Below, piece by piece: positions 16,462 to 25,068 of a stretch of 35,456 bases of DNA. Location: the NCBI GenBank assembly GCA_964591275.1, contig CAZQAE010000052.1, positions 1-35,456 on the forward strand, written 5' to 3'. Below the pieces are notes generated by a model, which saw only the letters and a list, made by a program, of their open reading frames with translations, did no database searches and was not told the DNA's origin. The stretch comes from G963674685 sp964591275. Lineage in GTDB: Bacteria; Lernaellota; Lernaellaia; JACKCT01. Position numbers and translations under genes: made by a program. How positions within the stretch are numbered: the first letter of the stretch is position 1; each line of letters starts with the position of its first letter.

Positions 16462-17727
16462 ATGAGCCCCGATTCACAAAACCTTTCGCCCCAGATCGAG
16501 TCTCTTCACAAGCTCCTAAAGTTGGCCAGGGACGCGAAGGCGTCGGATATTCACATCAAGCCCGGAAAAGCGCCGGTGGTGCGCGTCAACGGACAACTTC
16601 TGGAAGTGGACGGTTTCGAAAAGTTGACTTCGCAGGATGTCAACGCCTATGCCCGTGATATGATGACTCCGAAGCAGGTTGAGCATTTCCAGAACAATTT
16701 CGAGGTGGATCTGGCCTACTCGGTGCCCGGCGTCGGTCGTTTTCGCGCCAACATCTTCCGCCAGCGCGGAAGCGTCTCCATCGCCCTCAGGGCCATTTCA
16801 ACGGAAGTCAAGTCGATTCGCGAGCTTCAACTTCCGCCGGTGATAGAAAAGATCGCCGGCGAGAAGCGCGGTCTGACTCTGGTTACCGGCGCTACCGGGT
16901 CCGGCAAATCAACTACGCTGGCGGGCATTGTGGACCACATCAACACTTCATACCCGGCGCACATCATCACCATCGAGGACCCAATCGAGTACCTGATCAG
17001 GGACAAGAAAAGCATTGTGGCCCAGCGCGAAGTGGGTTTGGACACAAAAAGTTTTTTAGCGGCTATTCGCGGCGCCATGCGCCAGGATCCAGACGTGATT
17101 CTCGTGGGCGAACTGCGCGACGAGGAAACAATAAAAACAGCGCTGATGGCGGCGGAAACCGGCCACATGGTTCTGGGCACGCTGCACACCACGGACGTGA
17201 TGGAGACCATCAGCCGCATCCTGTCATTTTTCGAGGGTAGTATGGCGCAGCAAATTCGCGATTCGCTCGCCATCTGCATCAAATCCATCATGTGCCAGCG
17301 GCTCGTTAAGAGGTCCGACAGGCCGGGCCGCATACCGGCTGTGGAAATCATGGTCCAGACCTCGCATATCAGCGAACTCATCAAGGACCCGCGCCGCACC
17401 CCGGAAATACGCGACGCCATGGCTCAAGGCTATTCCAGTTACGGCATGCAGACCTTCGACATGAGCCTGATGAAACTGGTCATGGAAAAGAAGATCGCTT
17501 ACGCCGAGGCCCTTGAGAATTGCTCCAACCCCATCGACTTCTCGCTGAAATTCAAGGGCGTGTCCTCCACGAGCGACGCAGACATGGCTGAATTTCACCG
17601 CAACCAACCGTCGGCGGGAAAACGCCCCGCAGGCAGTAAGCAACGGCCCGCGCAGCGCATGTCCCCGGGGCAAAAAAAGCCGCCGCCGCAGGAGGACATG
17701 GTGATCGAGCGACTCGATAAGAGTTAG
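16462..17727 (+). CDS. pilT: Type IV pilus twitching motility ATPase PilT
   Basis: The 421-residue protein is a hexameric retraction ATPase of type IV pili. Domains in order: an N-terminal PAS-like part with DAKASDIHIKPG, Walker A GATGSGKS (143-150), the Asp box ITIEDPIEYL, Walker B DPDVILVGELRD, and the His box TGHMVLGTLHTTD. The C-terminal AIRxALxM-type region reads DAMAQGYSSYGMQTFDMSLMKL. The last 45 residues form a Pro/Gln/Lys-rich tail not normal for PilT. The start is ATG 16462 with GGGAGA six bases upstream; a TTG six bases earlier is in frame but poorly placed. It lies 16 bases after recA and probably shares its transcript. PilU is a possible alternative name. Confidence 0.93.
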   Translation: MSPDSQNLSPQIESLHKLLKLARDAKASDIHIKPGKAPVVRVNGQLLEVDGFEKLTSQDVNAYARDMMTPKQVEHFQNNFEVDLAYSVPGVGRFRANIFRQRGSVSIALRAISTEVKSIRELQLPPVIEKIAGEKRGLTLVTGATGSGKSTTLAGIVDHINTSYPAHIITIEDPIEYLIRDKKSIVAQREVGLDTKSFLAAIRGAMRQDPDVILVGELRDEETIKTALMAAETGHMVLGTLHTTDVMETISRILSFFEGSMAQQIRDSLAICIKSIMCQRLVKRSDRPGRIPAVEIMVQTSHISELIKDPRRTPEIRDAMAQGYSSYGMQTFDMSLMKLVMEKKIAYAEALENCSNPIDFSLKFKGVSSTSDADMAEFHRNQPSAGKRPAGSKQRPAQRMSPGQKKPPPQEDMVIERLDKS

Positions 17728-17881
17728 GGCCTTGAATGTCGGGCATGAAAATCATACGCCTTGAAGTCAGCAGTATTGACGATAAATAATATAAAGTGTT
17801 CGATGTTAAGGAACCTGATGGACGAACTTCTCGCCAGGGCGATTGAAGCAGGCCTTTGATTTTTTTCGACCGTGCTGTCGA

Positions 17882-18091
17882 CTAGATCCGCAGCCCTTTG
17901 GTGGGTTTCCCTTTTCTCTTTTCTTCAAAAGCCTTGCAGACCATTCCTGAATTCATAAAAACATCGAGAGAGGGCAGTTGTTTGGAGCTAAACCCCATCG
18001 CCCGGCACCCAAAAGGAAAATTTGGATTCCAAGTGACGAAATAGTGCCGGCATTTGCGGCAGTCAATGCGCTGCACTTTCGTTTCCGTCAT
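17882..18091 (-). CDS. Small conserved Cys-rich (zinc-ribbon-like) protein
   Basis: The 69-residue protein has four cysteines: C11 and C14 in a DCRKCRHY motif, C29 in FPFGCRAMGF, and C52 in SGMVCKAFEE. The spacing (CxxC-x14-C-x22-C) suits a small metal-binding fold. The pattern CRKCRHYFVTWNP...CRAMGF recurs, to my recollection, in uncharacterised short proteins of many anaerobes, sometimes misnamed uracil-DNA glycosylase; nothing here supports that name. It is the last gene of the minus-strand series and follows the PqqD-like gene by 33 bases. Function unknown; a metal or iron-sulfur role is a guess from the cysteines. Confidence 0.75.
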   Translation of the reverse strand: MTETKVQRIDCRKCRHYFVTWNPNFPFGCRAMGFSSKQLPSLDVFMNSGMVCKAFEEKRKGKPTKGLRI

Positions 18092-18124
18092 ACCTGTCAG
18101 ATCATCCTTTAGACATTTGGCTAT

Positions 18125-18457
18125 CTACTTAAAACGAATGATGCGGTTGCGTTCCATGATTCGAAACAAAGCGGCCAGGCGCGGGCCCGTGGGTTGCGCC
18201 CTTTCGCCGAAATGACCATCGATCGCCTCGGCTATCGTGCTCACCGAACGCCTGCCGTCCACCATATCCCAGACTGCGGTTCCCATTTCGTCCAGATTAA
18301 CTTTTATGGTCTCACTGGCGCGAAATATCGATCCGAAAAAACGTCCCGGTCCCGACTTGAAACGCGGAAACTCAAAGCATGCTTTCCCTTCCGGTCTCGA
18401 AACCTCAATGGCTACCCGTTCGGGAACGAGATCAAAAAGGTTTTGGCTTTGCATCAT
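18125..18457 (-). CDS. PqqD-like peptide-binding (RRE) protein
   Basis: The 110-residue protein has the core pattern of the PqqD fold: a strand-turn (IKVNLDEMGTAVWDMVDG), the typical following RRSVSTIAEAI helix, and a C-terminal helix ending in LFRIMERNRIIRF. PqqD domains bind leader peptides of ribosomally made peptides and present them to radical-SAM maturases. Its start overlaps the stop of the OPT transporter gene by four bases, so the two are translationally coupled. No precursor peptide or radical-SAM maturase is visible next to it. Its partner may instead be the transporter or an unlinked protein. Residues 1-45 form an unusual basic extension before the core. Confidence 0.7.
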   Translation of the reverse strand: MMQSQNLFDLVPERVAIEVSRPEGKACFEFPRFKSGPGRFFGSIFRASETIKVNLDEMGTAVWDMVDGRRSVSTIAEAIDGHFGERAQPTGPRLAALFRIMERNRIIRFK

Positions 18458-20394
18458 TCCTTTCCGCTATCGGTGCGTCCTTTCACTGCGACCCAGATGA
18501 TGCCGCAGATCACCGCCGCCAAAAGGGCGACGGAAATGACGTCTCCGGCAACTTCGCCCAGGCCCACCTTCGGCAGTTTGATTTTCAAAACGATGAGAAA
18601 GGCCATGATGATGCCCATCAGGGCCTCCCCGGCGATTAGCCCCGAGCCGACCAGTACGCCTCGGTGGATCGATTCCTTCGCCTTTTTCACGCCGACGATG
18701 CGCCCGGTGACCGCCGCTGCGATGCCGCCGATGAAGATCGGCACGCCCAGCGACCAGGGCAGGTAGATGCCAACGGCGACGGGCATAATGTAGGTGCGGA
18801 ATTCGCTGCCTTTGCGCTTGAGGGTTTCGTCCAGAACGATGATGCCCAGGCCGACCAGCATCCCGGCGATGACCATTCCCCAGGGCATCGAAGCCTCCGG
18901 GCTGAACATGGCCTGGACGATGCTGGCGAAAAGATTGGCCTGCGGAGCCTTGAGAAATTCAACGCCCTCGGTCACCTGCACGCCGATGCCGTAGCTCTTG
19001 TGCAAAACCGTCAGGATCGGCGCGATGACGAAGGCCGGAGCGATGACGCCGATCACCTGTGCCCATTGCTGTTTCCAAGGCGTTGCCCCGACGAGATAAC
19101 CGGTTTTCAGATCCTGGCTCACGTCGCCGGCGGTGCACGCCGCGCAGCACACCACACCCGCCACGCCCAGCGCCGCAATGATTCCCGAGTCGCCGCGCAT
19201 GCCGAAAAGTAAAAGCAGCGCCGAGGCAAAAAGCACCGTGGAGATGGTCATGCCCGACACCGGATTGTTGGAACTGCCGACCAGGCCGACGATGTAGCTG
19301 GATACGGCCACGAAGAAAAAGGAGGTGATGATCATGGCCGTACCGGCGAGGATGCCGATGCTCACGCTGCTGGTCAGGACCGAATAGAGAATGTAAACGA
19401 GGATGGTCGTGGGTATGAGCATCCCCATAATGCCCACGATGTTGATGTCCTTATCCGTACGCACATAGCTCTCGCCATCTTTCATGCCCTTATATCCGGC
19501 CACGGCGCCCTGCACGCCTTTGACGATCCCTCTGCGCACACCGATGATCGACCAGATGCCGCCGACGATCATGGCGCCGACGCCCATGAAGCGGATGTGG
19601 GAGTTCCACGTGGCGTACATCGTGTCCACCACGGATTCGCCGCCAACGGGGTAGCCCTCGATCAGGTAAAAGATCGGTATACCGAATATCCAGCCGATGG
19701 CGCCGCCTATAAAGATCAGCAGCGCGACGTTGAAGCCGACAATATAACCTACGGCCACGAGCGCCGGGGAGATGTCGCTGCCGAAGTAGAAGGATGTTTT
19801 GCCGGCTCGAAAAGCTCCTTCCACCGCGCCTTTGATAAGGCCGACTCCGGTACCCATGAATTTGAAAACCGCTCCCAGGGCCATGGCGGAAAAGACATAC
19901 ACCACGCCGCTGCCACCGGTTTCGCCCACTTCCAGGACTTCGGCGCACGCCACGCCTTCCGGATATTTGAGTTCCACTTCCTCAACGATCAGCGCCCGGC
20001 GTAGCGGGATCATGAAAAGAATGCCCAACATGCCGCCCAGAATCGCCACCATGGTCACGGGCCAGAAGTGAAATTCCTTCCACACGCCGGTGATGACCAG
20101 GGCGGGGATCGTGAAGATGATGCCCGCGGCCAGGCTCTCGCCGGCGGAGGCGATGGTCTGCACAATGTTGTTTTCCAAAATTGTGCCTTTGCGTAAAATG
20201 CCGCGCAAAATGCCCATGGAAATCACCGCTGCGGGGATCGAAGCGGAGACCGTCATACCCGCGTAAAGACCCAGGTAGGTGTTGGCGGCGGTCATGACAA
20301 CGCCGAGCAAAACACCGATGACAATCGCCTTGACCGTGAACTCCGGTATCGACTGATCGGCTGTTATGTAAGGCGTAAATTCTTTGTCCGACAT
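18454..20394 (-). CDS. OPT-family oligopeptide/metal-chelate transporter
   Basis: The 646-residue protein has about 15 hydrophobic helices and matches bacterial OPT transporters: FTVKAIVIGVLLGVVMTAANTYLGLYAGMTVSASIPAAVISM at the N-terminus, KYPEGVACAEVL, SSNNPVSGMTISTVLF in the middle, and ACTAGDVSQDLKTGYLVGATPWKQQ. Family members carry small peptides or metal chelates into the cell with protons. The start ATG at 20394 has a perfect AAGGAGG five bases upstream; a longer open frame to 20418 is rejected on that ground. The 3' end overlaps the PqqD-like gene by four bases. The MglA-like gene ends 34 bases upstream on the same strand, so the set is probably one operon. Confidence 0.93.
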   Translation of the reverse strand: MSDKEFTPYITADQSIPEFTVKAIVIGVLLGVVMTAANTYLGLYAGMTVSASIPAAVISMGILRGILRKGTILENNIVQTIASAGESLAAGIIFTIPALVITGVWKEFHFWPVTMVAILGGMLGILFMIPLRRALIVEEVELKYPEGVACAEVLEVGETGGSGVVYVFSAMALGAVFKFMGTGVGLIKGAVEGAFRAGKTSFYFGSDISPALVAVGYIVGFNVALLIFIGGAIGWIFGIPIFYLIEGYPVGGESVVDTMYATWNSHIRFMGVGAMIVGGIWSIIGVRRGIVKGVQGAVAGYKGMKDGESYVRTDKDINIVGIMGMLIPTTILVYILYSVLTSSVSIGILAGTAMIITSFFFVAVSSYIVGLVGSSNNPVSGMTISTVLFASALLLLFGMRGDSGIIAALGVAGVVCCAACTAGDVSQDLKTGYLVGATPWKQQWAQVIGVIAPAFVIAPILTVLHKSYGIGVQVTEGVEFLKAPQANLFASIVQAMFSPEASMPWGMVIAGMLVGLGIIVLDETLKRKGSEFRTYIMPVAVGIYLPWSLGVPIFIGGIAAAVTGRIVGVKKAKESIHRGVLVGSGLIAGEALMGIIMAFLIVLKIKLPKVGLGEVAGDVISVALLAAVICGIIWVAVKGRTDSGKE

Positions 20395-20428
20395 TTTTCC
20401 TCCTTGAAGGCATCTCAAGTCGTGAGCG

Positions 20429-21016
20429 CTACACGGGACGTTTCATTTTATCCAGAACCCTGCGGCTTGCCTCGCGAAAAGTATCGAAAACGCCTTTGCC
20501 GGTATGCGCCACGGCTGGGAAGACAGGCCTGTCGTTCGTGGACAGAAGGCGTATCAATTCGTATTCGGGAACAGCGTGAGGCAGGTCACGTTTATTGAGT
20601 TGAAAAATGAAGGGCACTTTTGCGGGATCGATTTTATAGGTGTCGAAGAGCCTGTAGGTCTCCGTCAGGCAGTCCAGATTTTCCTGCACGCGCGTAGGAT
20701 CGGAATCCGCCACGAAAACAACGACGTCCACACCGTTGAAAATCATCCGGCGCGAAGTTTCAAATGGGATGTTGCCGGGAATAGCATAGACGAGAAGCCG
20801 GGAACGAAAGCCCCTGATGCGTCCGAGGGAAAGAGGCAGAAAGTCGAAGTAGGCCGTGTGGCTTCTGTCACGCTCCAGACATACCAGTTCGCCCACGTAC
20901 TCCTTGTCCGTTCTTTCGGCAATGACGCGCAGATTCGATGTCTTACCCGAACCCCCGGGACCCACGTAAACTATCTTGGCATTGAGTTCGCGGCTGTTGC
21001 GATTGATGAATACCAA
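20429..21016 (-). CDS. MglA-type Ras-like GTPase
   Basis: The start is set at the TTG at 21016 (GAGGGGG seven bases upstream), giving 195 residues, the usual MglA length. The N-terminus (VFINRNSRELNAKIVYVGPGGSGKT) matches MglA, with the P-loop at residues 19-26. A C-terminal NKRD motif (141-144) gives guanine specificity. The G3 region reads IPGNIPF, where MglA normally has PGQ, so the catalytic switch-2 position is Asn82. MglA proteins set cell polarity and control gliding or type IV pilus reversals; pilT lies 2.7 kb away on the other strand. A longer open frame to 21136 lacks similarity in its first 40 residues. A paralogue with a different role is possible. Confidence 0.85.
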   Translation of the reverse strand: MVFINRNSRELNAKIVYVGPGGSGKTSNLRVIAERTDKEYVGELVCLERDRSHTAYFDFLPLSLGRIRGFRSRLLVYAIPGNIPFETSRRMIFNGVDVVVFVADSDPTRVQENLDCLTETYRLFDTYKIDPAKVPFIFQLNKRDLPHAVPEYELIRLLSTNDRPVFPAVAHTGKGVFDTFREASRRVLDKMKRPV

Positions 21017-21219
21017 CTTAGCCCCCTCAAGCAGCAACGCACAACGAATGTTGCCTGTCGGCGTTTTGAATATACGAAAATTTGAACTGTAAAGAACCCC
21101 AATCGATAAGATAGGGGAGGTGAGAAATTTATTCAATCGCTTTTCGGAGCCTCATCGCAACTTCGATTCCGTCATTTTTCCCTAAGACACCCAGCCTGAA
21201 AATGTGTTACAATAATTTG

Positions 21220-21248
21220 TTGACAATGGCGGTGGCGTTCTTTATGAA
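21220..21248 (+). promoter_or_regulatory. Sigma-70-type promoter before the octahaem cytochrome gene
   Basis: A perfect TTGACA (21220-21225) is followed, after exactly 17 bases, by TATGAA (21243-21248), a fair match to TATAAT. It lies about 90 bases before the start of the cytochrome cluster, in the divergent gap with the MglA-like gene. The remaining 5' leader is AT-rich. No activator site was recognised. Confidence 0.55.
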
Positions 21249-21340
21249 TATATATGGATATAGCTATTTCTTGATTCTCAGAGAATCCAGACCACTATTC
21301 GATCTTTTCGCTGTAATTTTCATCGCGATCAGGGGAGAAA

Positions 21341-22768
21341 ATGAATTTCCTGAAAAGACACGCGGTCTCATTTTTCGTTGTCGGAATGGTTTTTTCAATT
21401 CTGGCGGCGGCTCTGATATTCACCAGCGGGCATCGTGAGGAACCGCTCGTACTCAAGCGTACTCCCGTCACGCGCTCGCATCTTGATCACACGCCTTTTT
21501 TTCCAGATAAAATCGAAGGTCCTCAGGATGTCACGCGCGCCTGCCTGAAGTGCCACGCCGAAGCCGCCGATGATTTGATGAAAACTTCGCACTGGCAATG
21601 GCTGGGCGCCGAAACAATCATCCCCGGCCACGAGGAGCCGATGCGCATCGGCAAGAAAAACCTCATCAACAATTTTTGCATCAGCATTGCCGGCAACCAG
21701 AAATCCTGCACCAAATGCCATCCTGGGTATGGCTGGGCCGACGACAGCTTTGATTTTTCCAATTCGGAAAACGTGGATTGCCTGGTCTGTCACGACACAA
21801 CGGACGCCTACATCAAAGGTGCTTACGGCATACCGGGGCCGGAGGTTGATTTGCAGCTTACGGCGCAAAAGGTGGGTAGCCCGAGAAGAACGAATTGCCT
21901 GACCTGCCACGGCTATGGCGGCGGCGGAGAGGGCGTTAAACACGGCGACATGGACGCCAGTCTCGACAACCCGGAGCGCGGCGACGACGTACACATGGGA
22001 AAGCACAATTTCATGTGCACCGATTGCCACATCACTGAAAAGCACAACATCAAGGGCCGAGCCTATTCGGTGAGCGTGGACGCTCGCGGCGTCGTCGGCT
22101 GCACTGATTGCCATGTCAACGTGCCGCATCGCAACGAGCGCATCAACGATCATCTCGCGTCTCTGGCTTGCCAGACCTGTCACATTCCCGCTTTCGCCCG
22201 GCGACATCCAACCAAAACAAAATGGGACTGGAGCAAAGCGGGTGACGGCGCCCGACCGGAGGGGGCGCACAGTTATTTGAAGATCAAGGGCGAGTTCGTT
22301 TACGACAACAACGTGGTTCCGGCGTACGTCTGGTTCAACAACACCATGGATCGCTACATCATCGGAGATCGGATGGACCCTGCGGTGATTACCGATATCA
22401 ACCATCCTCGCGGGGATATCAAGGATCCGAAGGCGAAAATATGGCCATTCAAAATCCATCTGACCCAGCAGCCCTATGACGTGAAAAACCGCTATCTTCT
22501 GGTTCCAACCACCGGGGGAGAGGGAGGTTACTGGCAGTCTTTCGATTGGCAAAAATCTTTTGAGATGGGCGCCGAGGCGTCGAATCTGCCCTACAGCGGC
22601 GAGTACGGATTTGCTGAAACAAGAATGTACTGGCCAATTTCGCATATGGTCGCCCCCAAAGACCAGGCCCTGCAATGCGGAGATTGTCACGGCGAAAGAG
22701 GACGTATGGACTTTAAAAGCCTCGGTTATTATCAGGATCCCATAAATATTGGAGGTCGCCGATGGTGA
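21341..22768 (+). CDS. Octahaem tetrathionate-reductase-like cytochrome c (OTR family)
   Basis: The 475-residue protein has an N-terminal signal-anchor (FFVVGMVFSILAAALIF) and exactly eight CxxCH haem motifs, at residues 68, 123, 147, 186, 226, 254, 277 and 446. The long gap before the last motif and the segments NCLTCHGYGGGGEG, MGKHNFMCTDCHI and TKTKWDWSKAGDG are those of octahaem tetrathionate reductase. In Shewanella OTR the enzyme reduces tetrathionate, nitrite and hydroxylamine in vitro and has one Lys-ligated active-site haem. The physiological substrate here is unproven. The ATG has AGGGGAG upstream. The next gene starts seven bases inside its 3' end, so the cytochromes are coupled. 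Two YeeE/YedE sulfur transporter genes follow. Confidence 0.92.
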   Translation: MNFLKRHAVSFFVVGMVFSILAAALIFTSGHREEPLVLKRTPVTRSHLDHTPFFPDKIEGPQDVTRACLKCHAEAADDLMKTSHWQWLGAETIIPGHEEPMRIGKKNLINNFCISIAGNQKSCTKCHPGYGWADDSFDFSNSENVDCLVCHDTTDAYIKGAYGIPGPEVDLQLTAQKVGSPRRTNCLTCHGYGGGGEGVKHGDMDASLDNPERGDDVHMGKHNFMCTDCHITEKHNIKGRAYSVSVDARGVVGCTDCHVNVPHRNERINDHLASLACQTCHIPAFARRHPTKTKWDWSKAGDGARPEGAHSYLKIKGEFVYDNNVVPAYVWFNNTMDRYIIGDRMDPAVITDINHPRGDIKDPKAKIWPFKIHLTQQPYDVKNRYLLVPTTGGEGGYWQSFDWQKSFEMGAEASNLPYSGEYGFAETRMYWPISHMVAPKDQALQCGDCHGERGRMDFKSLGYYQDPINIGGRRW

Positions 22769-25068
22769 TGATACGGCGGATTTTTGTATCGCTTGCGGTG
22801 ATCGCCCTTCTTGGCCTCGCTTCGGGCGCACTGGCCACCAGGTCTGAAAATCTCAACGTCATGCACCCGACTTTTGCCCCGCTCGACGAATCGGGGCAGC
22901 CGGTGTTCGATACGGGATCGCCGGTTGACGCGGAAAAAACCTGCGGCGCGTGCCACGACGTGAAGTTCATCAACACGCATGATCTGCATCGAAGTTTGGA
23001 TGTGAAGGCGACATGCATCCAGTGCCATTTCGCCGACGGTCATATGAACCTCGACTCCGATTCATTCGACGAGATAGGTTTTCTGCGAACGGATCGGGTT
23101 TTCGTCCATGAACCCACGGTGGAAAACTGCGGCGTGTGCCACGGCATAGCGACCGACTCACCCGCGCCGCTTGGAATCCCCAAAGATTTTGAGGACTATC
23201 CTTCCTTCGACCATCCTTATCGCGATTACCGATTCACGAGACTTGGCGGCGCGATCTTTTCGCCGCAAACGATTTCCAAATCCTTCCTGAACATTTCCGG
23301 CAAAGATTCCCTAAACTTTCCCTGGGATGTGCACGCCGCAAAAGTCCTGTCGTGCACCGCTTGTCATTACGCGCCGAATAATCCGGTCAGAGCTGCCGCG
23401 AAAGATAAACTGCCGAAGCACCTTATCAATGATCCACGGCGGCTGTCCCTGACGAATTACCTGCGCACCCCTGATCATCGCTTCGCGACGGCGGATTGCA
23501 CTTCCTGTCACGATCCCATGCAGACGCATGATTGCCTGCCGTACAAAGCGCGACACCTGAAAAAAATTCAGTGTTCAGCCTGTCACGCTTCGACGCGCTT
23601 CGCGCCGACCGTCCTGGCCGTGGACGAAACCGTGGTTCGCGCCGGCGGCGGTCCGCGTGTTGAATATCAAAATATCGAACGGACCGATGACGAATCTTTG
23701 AACACCGCGCTCACGCACGTCTACGCGCCTCCGCTTTTTCCCATTGAGGATGAGAACGGCATTGAGAAGATCACGCCAAAGAACATTTACACGATCTGGA
23801 GGTGGATCGACCAAAGCGGCAGCGAAGTAAAACCAGAGATTGTTGGAAAGGCTTTTCTTGACTCAGGGCAGTATCACAGCGATGTCATGCAGCTTTTCGA
23901 CAAGGATGGAAACGAGCGCTTAAGCGATGGAGAGCTGAGGCTGGATTCACCGGAAAAGGTTGAATTGATCCGTTCGCGCCTTTTGGGTTTAGGCATCGCG
24001 CAGCCGAAAATCGACGGTCGCGTCAGGGTCTGGCCGATCGCGCACGGAATAATGAACGGGAAATCTTTAAACATTTCCTGCGCCGATTGTCACACCGAAA
24101 CATCCCGATTGCGTTCCACCATCACGCTGGCTTCCTTCGCCCCCGGCGGCGTTATGCCGCAACTCGATACCGGCGACGAATTGAAAACGAGCCTTCTTTT
24201 GGAGGTCCGCGAAACCGATGGGGCCATCGAGTTGGCGCGCGAACCGGGTGAGCAGGGCTTTTATATCCTCGGTCATTCACGAAATAATATGGTCGAACGC
24301 CTGGGCTTTATGCTCTTCGTGGCAACATTCATTGGAGCCGCCCTTCACGGATTCCTTCGATACTGGAGTGGCAGAAAGCACAAAGCGCCGCATGAGCCCG
24401 TTAAAAAAGTCTATCTGTATTCAGCGTATGAACGCACTTTGCACTGGCTTATCAGCATCAGCGTGATCATTCTGATCGCAACCGGCATGCGAATACATTA
24501 TGCCGGTGGATGCAGGGCTTTATTGAACATGGCTCAATCCGTCACGGTGCATAACGCCTTCGCGGTTTTGCTGACGATATCGGCCTTTCTTTTTCTTTTC
24601 TACCATCTGGCCAGCGCAGCCATTTCCCAGTTTATCCCGCCCACGCAGGGCCTGCGCAGCGAGCTGATGCGGCAGGTCTCCTACTATTTGCGTGGGATTT
24701 TCAAAGGCATGCCGCACCCGCTGGATAAATCGCCCAAGCGAAAACTCAACGCATTGCAACAGATCACCTATCTGCTCCTTCTAAATATCCTGCTGCCGGT
24801 TCAGATCCTGACGGGAACCCTGATATGGGGCATATCCCGATGGCCGCTATTGGCTGAAAAAATCGGAGGCCTTTCTGCGGTGGTGCCGGTGCACCACATG
24901 GGTTCCTGGCTCTTCTTATCTTTTTTCATTATGCATTTGTATTTGACGACGACCGGACACACGGTCTTTTCCAACATCAGGGCCATGATCGACGGATATG
25001 ATCTGATCAAAGATGACACTATTTCCGCCTCGGAGGAAGCGCATGTCCAAGACGCAAAAGGATCCTAA
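22762..25068 (+). CDS. Heptahaem cytochrome c fused to membrane cytochrome b, with EF-hand
   Basis: The 768-residue protein has a signal peptide (residues 1-26) and seven CxxCH motifs at residues 61, 85, 123, 198, 246, 271 and 440. At residues 380-391 an EF-hand-type calcium loop (DKDGNERLSDGE) is inserted before the last haem. The C-terminal third is membrane-bound: a first helix near 515-535, then four helices with histidines (RTLHWLISISVIILIATGMRIH, VTVHNAFAVLLTISAFLFLFYHL, the ITYLLLLNILLPVQILTG segment, and VVPVHHMGSWLFLSFFIMHLY). This resembles the cytochrome b subunit of thiosulfate reductase/formate dehydrogenase types. It probably passes electrons from quinol to its own haems and then to the OTR-like partner, or the reverse. 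GGAGG lies six bases before ATG 22762. It overlaps both neighbours. Confidence 0.88.
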   Translation: MVMIRRIFVSLAVIALLGLASGALATRSENLNVMHPTFAPLDESGQPVFDTGSPVDAEKTCGACHDVKFINTHDLHRSLDVKATCIQCHFADGHMNLDSDSFDEIGFLRTDRVFVHEPTVENCGVCHGIATDSPAPLGIPKDFEDYPSFDHPYRDYRFTRLGGAIFSPQTISKSFLNISGKDSLNFPWDVHAAKVLSCTACHYAPNNPVRAAAKDKLPKHLINDPRRLSLTNYLRTPDHRFATADCTSCHDPMQTHDCLPYKARHLKKIQCSACHASTRFAPTVLAVDETVVRAGGGPRVEYQNIERTDDESLNTALTHVYAPPLFPIEDENGIEKITPKNIYTIWRWIDQSGSEVKPEIVGKAFLDSGQYHSDVMQLFDKDGNERLSDGELRLDSPEKVELIRSRLLGLGIAQPKIDGRVRVWPIAHGIMNGKSLNISCADCHTETSRLRSTITLASFAPGGVMPQLDTGDELKTSLLLEVRETDGAIELAREPGEQGFYILGHSRNNMVERLGFMLFVATFIGAALHGFLRYWSGRKHKAPHEPVKKVYLYSAYERTLHWLISISVIILIATGMRIHYAGGCRALLNMAQSVTVHNAFAVLLTISAFLFLFYHLASAAISQFIPPTQGLRSELMRQVSYYLRGIFKGMPHPLDKSPKRKLNALQQITYLLLLNILLPVQILTGTLIWGISRWPLLAEKIGGLSAVVPVHHMGSWLFLSFFIMHLYLTTTGHTVFSNIRAMIDGYDLIKDDTISASEEAHVQDAKGS

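Noticed and set aside
17728..17881. Short open frames between pilT and the Cys-rich gene
   Set aside because: The 18-codon frame and its neighbours are too short and carry no ribosome site or conserved pattern that I can see.
21395..22831. 478-residue open frame on the minus strand
   Set aside because: It mirrors the octahaem cytochrome gene, whose eight CxxCH motifs are decisive; the minus frame shows no domain.
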